This document shows, in pieces, positions 58,772 to 64,000 of a stretch of DNA of 64,000 bases. Made by a program: the position numbers and the translations under genes. Every line of letters begins with the position of its first letter. The stretch's first letter is position 1. The stretch is from Anisus vortex. Taxonomy: Eukaryota; Mollusca; Gastropoda; Planorbidae. The notes beneath the pieces were generated by a model, which made no database searches, was not told the DNA's origin, and worked only from the letters and a program-made list of their open reading frames with translations. The stretch lies in assembly GCA_949126835.1 (NCBI GenBank), contig OX421497.1, positions 27,104,242-27,168,241 on the forward strand, written 5' to 3'.

Positions 58772-59855
58772 TACAGTTTCATATGAAATCTCTGTAAAAG
58801 ACTATATAAGAAAATTTCATATCAATGATCTTAGAAAATATTCAGTGACAGCTGAAAACATTAACAAAATTGAACATAATGTGACGTCTGAAAATAGTAG
58901 TGAAGATTATGTAGTGATAAAACTGAATGATGACACAAATGTTTCACAAGTGCAAAATTGTAATGTACTACAAAATAGCAATACTAAAAGCTATAAAGAC
59001 ATTTCTTTAGCTAATTTAAAAGAATTACAAATCAAAGAAGTGAAGGAAATATTAAAGAAATTTGAAAAAGTAATTTCAGACAAACCTGGCCATACAGAGA
59101 CAATAGAACACTGTATAGAATTAAATGATGAAACACATTTTAGAGCCAAAGTATATCAGGTACCCCAAATGCAGAAAGCAAATGTTGAGAAAGAGTTAGA
59201 TACATTGTTAAAAGAAGGGCTGATACGCAAATCGATATCACAAATTTCGTCACCTATGGTGATAGTAAAGAAGAAAGATAATAGCATTAGATTATGCTGT
59301 GATTATCGAAAACTGAATGCAGTTACAAAAATAGATCAGGAAGGCTTAGCTAATATAGAAGACATTGTTAATGAGATAGGGAAAGGAAAAATATTCTCTA
59401 CCTTAGATTTAACTAGAGGATTTTGGCAAATTCCTATGCAGGAACAATCTAAACAATACACGGCATTTACAACAGATCAAGGATTATATGAATGGAATGT
59501 AATGCCTTTCGGATTGATAAATAGTACTGCAACATTTACTAAAATGATGCGCAAAATAATACCTAGACATCCCAATATTGTTCATTATGTAGATGATGTT
59601 TGCATATTCACTGATACTTGGGAACAACATTTGAAAGTTTTAGAAGAATTGTTAGCAATACTAGCTGAACATAATCTAACTATTTCACCACAAAAGATGA
59701 AATTAGCTCAGAATGAAATTGAATTTTTAGGACATAAATTTAAAGATCAGGCAATACAACCAATTGATAGGATGCAAGAAAAAATGTTGAACATAAAGAA
59801 GCCTGAAACAAAAAAAAAAAGTCAGAGCTTTGTTACGACTATTTGGTTACTATAG
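58740..59855 (+). pseudogene. reverse transcriptase
   Basis: Shifted from integrase at an A-run (58757-58764). Reads EHCIELNDETHFRAKVYQV, VKKKDNSIRLCCDYRKLNAV, FSTLDLTRGFWQIPM, MPFGLINSTATFTKMM and HYVDDVCIFT (YVDD 59586-59597), then FLGHKF. All seven RT blocks are recognisable and the catalytic aspartates are kept. The frame is lost at a second A-run (59810-59820). Confidence 0.92.
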
Positions 59856-60441
59856 AGATTTCATTGAAAATTACAGTCAAATAGTAAAACCACTTGTAAA
59901 TTTAACAAGGAAAGGTCAATCTAATACAAAAATTAATTGGACTTCAGAATGTGAAAAAGCAATGCAAAATTTAAAAATACTATTTTCTAAAAAACCAATT
60001 TTAACTACCATTTCAGCTAAAGATACAACCATTTTAGCTACTGATGCCTCTAGGCAAGGTCTTGGTGCATGTTTAATGAAACATTGTCTGGAGGAAAATA
60101 GTAATATGACAAATAAAAAAGAAAAGAAAATTATGGGTATTTACAAACCAGCATTGTATATAAGTAGATCACTGACAAAAGCAGAGGAAAAGTACTCTGT
60201 AATTGAGTTGGAAGGTTTGGCCATTGTATGGGCAGTAACTAAACTAAGAAGATAATTGTTAGGTCGTAAATTTACAATATTTACAGATCACAAACCTTTG
60301 ATTAATTTCAATGTGAGCAACGTGAACAATAATAGGATCAATAAATTTGCAATGAAACTTAGTGATTACCAGTTTAACATACAAAGTATTAAAGGGACAG
60401 ACAATCACATACCTGACATATTGTCAAGATTAGCCATGTAA
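59830..60441 (+). pseudogene. RNase H domain
   Basis: After a one-base shift at the 59810-59820 A-run: LFGYYRDFIENYSQIVKPL (RT connection), then ILATDASRQGLGACL (first Asp), KYSVIELEGLAIVWA (Glu), TIFTDHKPLI (Asp) and DNHIPDILSRL (Asp). TAA at 60253-60255 splits it. The D-E-D-D set is complete. Nothing coding follows before the 3' LTR, confirming that integrase is not in its usual last place. Confidence 0.9.
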
Positions 60442-60633
60442 ACAGTCACAAACTCATTGTACATAATTACACTTACTAACATTGTCTACTAACAATAACT
60501 AACAAACTATACTAACAAATAATGTTACATGTATGATTTATTTATATATAACATAATCTATGTATTGATTTATGACTTATATGGATGTATTAATTATGTT
60601 TTGGATATAAAAATGCCATGAATGTCATTTTAT

Positions 60634-60650
60634 TTATGGGCAAGGGGGTG
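60634..60650 (+). promoter_or_regulatory. polypurine tract
   Basis: ttatgggcaagggggtg directly precedes the 3' LTR, as expected of the plus-strand primer. Confidence 0.7.
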
Positions 60651-61149
60651 TGTCAGTGATTGAAATAGAACATAATAAATAGTCTATGGTCAAAGAGAGA
60701 TAACCAATGAAAAGAAGAGTAGACCTTGACCTTGGATAGCAAAGGCAGACGGAGACTATAATAATTACGCAGTTGTGTTGTTAATTCACGTGTTAGGTTA
60801 GAAAAGATCGGAGGAAAGGTTACGAGACTTGACATTGGTAGAGTAGTGGGCATTCAGCTTTTGTAGAGAGAGGAGCTGTATTTTTATGTGGAGATTTTGT
60901 AATGGACATAATATGAGAGATCTCTGTGAATCTATTCTGTAAATTCGAGGATACAAATTGCAATGCTATTGAGTGAATATATATATATACAGATATCATT
61001 GTGCATGGATATTCATATGAATTGTGAGGACATAAAAATATATGTGTGTGAATAAACTTATCTATATATTTTACTGTTCCTGGAGTGTTAAGTATTTTTA
61101 TGAACGCCTCGTGTGAGTGAATGATACAAGTGTAAATATACAACTTACA
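60651..61149 (+). repeat. 3' LTR of the Gmr1-like element
   Basis: 499 bases, matching the 5' LTR except at about two positions; followed by the TTAAG duplication. Confidence 0.93.
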
Positions 61150-61379
61150 TTAAGGATAAGGCTAACTTGTTTCTTGTCATAAAATAAACTAAAATTACAT
61201 TTATTTATAAAGTATATATGCTAAAGATATTGAATTGAAACTTTTTATTTCCAGGAAATAATATTATAATATGCAATTTTACATGCAAACGGGATCTACA
61301 ATCTGTTGTCAATGTAAACAATAGTAAATTTGACCTTTGGTAGACTAGCGAAGCTATGGAAAAATTATGAATTAAACGA

Positions 61380-61539
61380 ATCAAGTATAAAATTAAGTAG
61401 TTTTGCACACTTAAAATAACAATAAATACTGACCAAAAAAAAACATACTACTTTATTTATGTTGAAAATAAAAACACTATATTGTGTCAAGCATTGTCTG
61501 TACATAGCCCGTTCGAAGAATCGGGCACATACCGGCTAG
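61380..61539 (+). mobile_element. Helitron 3' end (second copy of the family)
   Basis: aataaatactgacc, tgtgtcaagcattgtct and the hairpin gcccgttcgaagaatcgggc (61507-61526), then CTAG at 61536-61539 followed by T, repeat the end of the 42.8-47.9-kb Helitron. The Gmr1-like element lies 230 bases to the left and may have inserted in this Helitron copy; its 5' part is not identified. Confidence 0.75.
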
Positions 61540-62857
61540 TATATATATATATATATGATATGATATGATTTGTTGTATTTGTAGTGTAAGGCTTAACTAT
61601 ACCTATGGCACGTATTGGTCCTTGTGTAGTTAAGTTGTTGTTTTTCTTAGTTTTGCTTTTATTGTCTTATAACTTTTCAGACCTGTTTGCTTTCTTTTTT
61701 TACGGAGGCATATATCATTGTATAATTATTTGTAAGGACAATGTTAAGAGTTAATCAATATTATTATAGATCTTTTCCCAACGTATAAGCCTACACTAAA
61801 AACAAATACGGTTACGAGCCATGCAAATATAATGAGCTCAATAATATTGCTGTTATGATAGGCTAATAAAATGTTGTTTAAAACACAATAATTATTATCA
61901 TCGGTGTATCGGTAATTACGACGTTAATTTGTTTGTCTTTCAAGCAACTTATTTATTTAGATGATATCAACCTTTCGTTTATCTTAACTTCCAATTTACA
62001 AAAAGATAATTCTAAAGGGAACATTACCTGTTATTACGTTTCTAAATCCAGTCTCGCATTTGGATTAATTAAAGATTGACATTTTGTTAAGCTTTTTACT
62101 TATATGACTAGATTTTATGGCCGAATTTTACATAGGAAAAATGGGTCTTTTAGAGTTAGAAACGCTCTTAATTTCGACCTTTTAACAGTAATTTATGTTA
62201 TTGTTGTCAATATTTCCAAATCACCATCTAATGCTTCATGTGTACTAACTACTTTGCATTTATATAGATTTTCTATATAAGTTGTGTACATTTAGTAATT
62301 CAGCAAGTGGTGTTATCTTATCGTATATATTACAGTTGTATTTACAGTTAATTACTTATAATTTCTTTATGTCAAGTAATATACAAAAAAGGACACACTG
62401 CTATATAATTACCGTAGTGTAAATATCCAATGGACACAAAGTAAATGGCAATTATTGAAGCAAAGACCAAGGTCTTAGACATTTTGTACGTTTTGAAATG
62501 ATTCCAGAAGTCTTTTTAGTTTGGGAGTTACCTGAAAATAATAATTACAATAAATTCAATTATTATTTTTAAATGACTAAACTTTTTGAGATGGTTGAAT
62601 TACTATTGGGCTTATATTTAACTGCAAGGACACATGCAAACGGTCATTGACCGTCAGGGCATGCCATGATCTCCGAAACACCATAGTCTTTGACCTGCAA
62701 ATGGGTATACAGCATTACAGACAGTTACTACATCGCCTCGAACTTCCTACCTATCGGTTGCAAAGATATTAGTAATACGAAGACAGCTTTACCAATACCT
62801 CTCTCCCTTAATCTATTTCTCTCCCCCTCACTTGCTTAAAAATACATTATACTCTAG
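61540..62857. other. gene-free stretch
   Basis: AT-rich, starting with a TA microsatellite (61540-61560). No gene or repeat recognised. Confidence 0.5.
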
Positions 62858-63551
62858 GTGCCAAGCTAGAAAGGCCCTAGGTACATACAAGATATCTAAT
62901 AAGCTTATTACTCACACGGGACACGGTGCCAAATTAGAAAAGCCCTAGGTACATACAAGATATCTAATAAGCTTATTACTCACACGGGACACGGTGCAAA
63001 GTTAGACAGGCCCTAGGTACATACAAGATATCTAATAAGCTTATTACTCACACTGGACACGGTGCCAAGTTTGAAAGGCCCTAGGTACATCTAGGTACAT
63101 ACAAGATATCTAATAAGCTTATTACTCACACTGGACACGGTGCCAAGTTAGAAAGGCCCTAGGTACATACAAGATATCTAATAAACTTATTACTCACACT
63201 GGACACGGTGCCAAGCTAGAAAGGCCCTAGGTACATACAAAATACCTAATAAGCTTTTATTACTCACACTGGACACGGTGCCAAGCTAGAAAGGCCCTAG
63301 GTACATAAAAGATATCTAATAAGCTTATTACTCACACTGGACACGGTGCCAAGCAAGAAAGGCCCTAGGTACATACAAGATATCTAATAAGCTTATTACT
63401 CACACTGGACACGGTGCCAAGCTAGAAAGGCCCTAGGTACATACAAGATATCTAATAAGCTTATTACTCACAAGGGACACGGTGCCAAGTTAGAAAGGCC
63501 CTAGCTACATACAAGATATCTAATAAGCCTATTACTCACACTGGACACGGT
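62858..63551. repeat. 68-bp minisatellite, about ten copies
   Basis: Unit gtgccaagctagaaaggccc + taggtacatacaagatatct + aataagcttattactcacac + gggacacg. Copies differ by a few bases; one has a 10-base insert (atctaggtac near 63085). Contains AAGCTT and GATATC in nearly every unit. Confidence 0.93.
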
Positions 63552-63559
63552 GGCAACGC

Positions 63560-63860
63560 GAAACTCTTCTAAGAAGGGAAATAATACGGGACGAACAGAC
63601 GACTACGTGCCAATGTCTCTAATTTCGTATGTTGGAATATTTGCTGAACGGAGGCATTAGAGTTACCTGGAAGATAGCGAGCTCACCACCCCATCGTAGA
63701 TTGGTTTTCGATTGGGAAGGAACTCGATGGATCATGTGACACTCTAGGTAAAGAGGATGGCAGAACGATTTCAGCGCAACAAGTCTACATTGGCATTATT
63801 CATTGATTTGAAACAGCCATATGACAAAGTACGACCACCAGGCTTGTTGTTAAAGCTATA
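63560..63860 (+). pseudogene. LINE reverse transcriptase fragment
   Basis: Broken frames give DDYVPMSLISYVGIF, GFRLGRNSMDHVTL and STLALFIDLKQPYDKV, the RT segment around the first catalytic aspartate of a LINE. Both ends are missing; the minisatellite abuts its 5' side. Confidence 0.7.
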
Positions 63861-63863
63861 GAA

Positions 63864-64000
63864 CAGGGGTCTCCAAACTTTTCAGTCCGAGGGCCGCATT
63901 AACTATCAAACAGCAGTTTGGGGGCCGACTACACACTCGAGGTCCGAATAAAAAGAATCAAAACATGTTGTTTTTAATTAGACTATTTATTTAATATTAT
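63864..64000. mobile_element. hAT-like element end, runs off window
   Basis: caggggtctccaaacttttc then gtccgagggccgcatta: the CAGGGGT start and the GGGCCGC text are common at hAT transposon ends. The other end lies outside. Confidence 0.4.

Larger units (their letters stand above)
52411..61149 (+). mobile_element. Gmr1-like Ty3/gypsy LTR retrotransposon (integrase before RT)
   Basis: Two 499-bp direct repeats beginning TGTCAGTG and ending CTTACA bound an 8.7-kb element. TTAAG stands directly outside both ends (52406-52410 and 61150-61154), a 5-bp target duplication. Order inside: long leader, gag with zinc knuckle, aspartic protease (DTG), integrase (HHCC, D,D35E, GPY), reverse transcriptase (YVDD), RNase H. 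Normal Ty3/gypsy elements place integrase last; integrase ahead of RT is the arrangement of the Gmr1 group. LTRs differ at about two sites, so insertion is recent, yet the coding region carries several stops and shifts. Not able to encode its proteins as it stands. Confidence 0.92.

Noticed and set aside
62858..63551. CRISPR-like array
   Set aside because: The whole 68-base unit repeats with no unique spacers, and the window is eukaryotic; it is a minisatellite.

Overview
This is a strongly AT-rich, intron-rich animal genomic window. I see one host gene; nearly everything else is transposable elements and their debris. The repeat repertoire (tRNA-derived SINEs, LINEs with ATCTTA-type tails, Helitrons ending in CTAG, a Ty3/gypsy element) and the protein sequences suggest a mollusc, most likely a heterobranch/pulmonate snail. 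That assignment is inference from general familiarity; no search was possible.

Region 1 (341-20949, minus strand) is a PARP4 (vault PARP) gene. I trace 30 coding exons with consistent splice phases, about 1441 codons, from a start codon at 20949 to beyond the left edge. The order is BRCT, helical region, ADP-ribosyltransferase domain with an H-Y-E triad, VIT, VWA with an intact MIDAS motif, a long C-terminal region, and then, unexpectedly, a ubiquitin-like domain ending in LRLRGG. Its introns hold SINEs and pieces of at least two LINEs.

Region 2 (about 21-26 kb) is gene-free upstream DNA. It contains an inverted pair of tRNA-like repeats flanking a hairpin, and a stretch very rich in the palindrome TAGGCCTA.

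Region 3 (26.2-30.1 kb) is a nearly full-length, higher-GC LINE with endonuclease and reverse transcriptase, inactivated by stops, frameshifts and loss of one catalytic aspartate.

Region 4 (30-42.6 kb) is repeat debris: LINE 3' ends, SINEs, G-runs, a minus-strand Helitron fragment (about 37.6-39.3 kb) and a CR1/L2-like LINE (40.1-41.15 kb). A small MITE lies at 42194-42440.

Region 5 (about 42.8-47.9 kb) is a decayed autonomous Helitron. Its Rep (HUH and two-tyrosine) part is recognisable, the helicase is missing, and a textbook hairpin + CTAG 3' end survives.

Region 6 (52411-61149) is a complete-length LTR retrotransposon: 499-bp LTRs differing at about two sites and a 5-bp TTAAG target duplication. 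Its pol order is protease-integrase-RT-RNase H. Integrase ahead of RT is the Gmr1-type arrangement, not the usual Ty3/gypsy order. The coding region is broken by several stops and shifts and by an LTR-like sequence inside gag.

Region 7 (61.15-64 kb) holds a second Helitron 3' end, a 68-bp minisatellite of about ten copies, a LINE RT fragment and a hAT-like end.

The elements also relate to one another: the commonest SINE shares its 3' tail with a LINE present in the same window, suggesting a SINE-LINE partnership.
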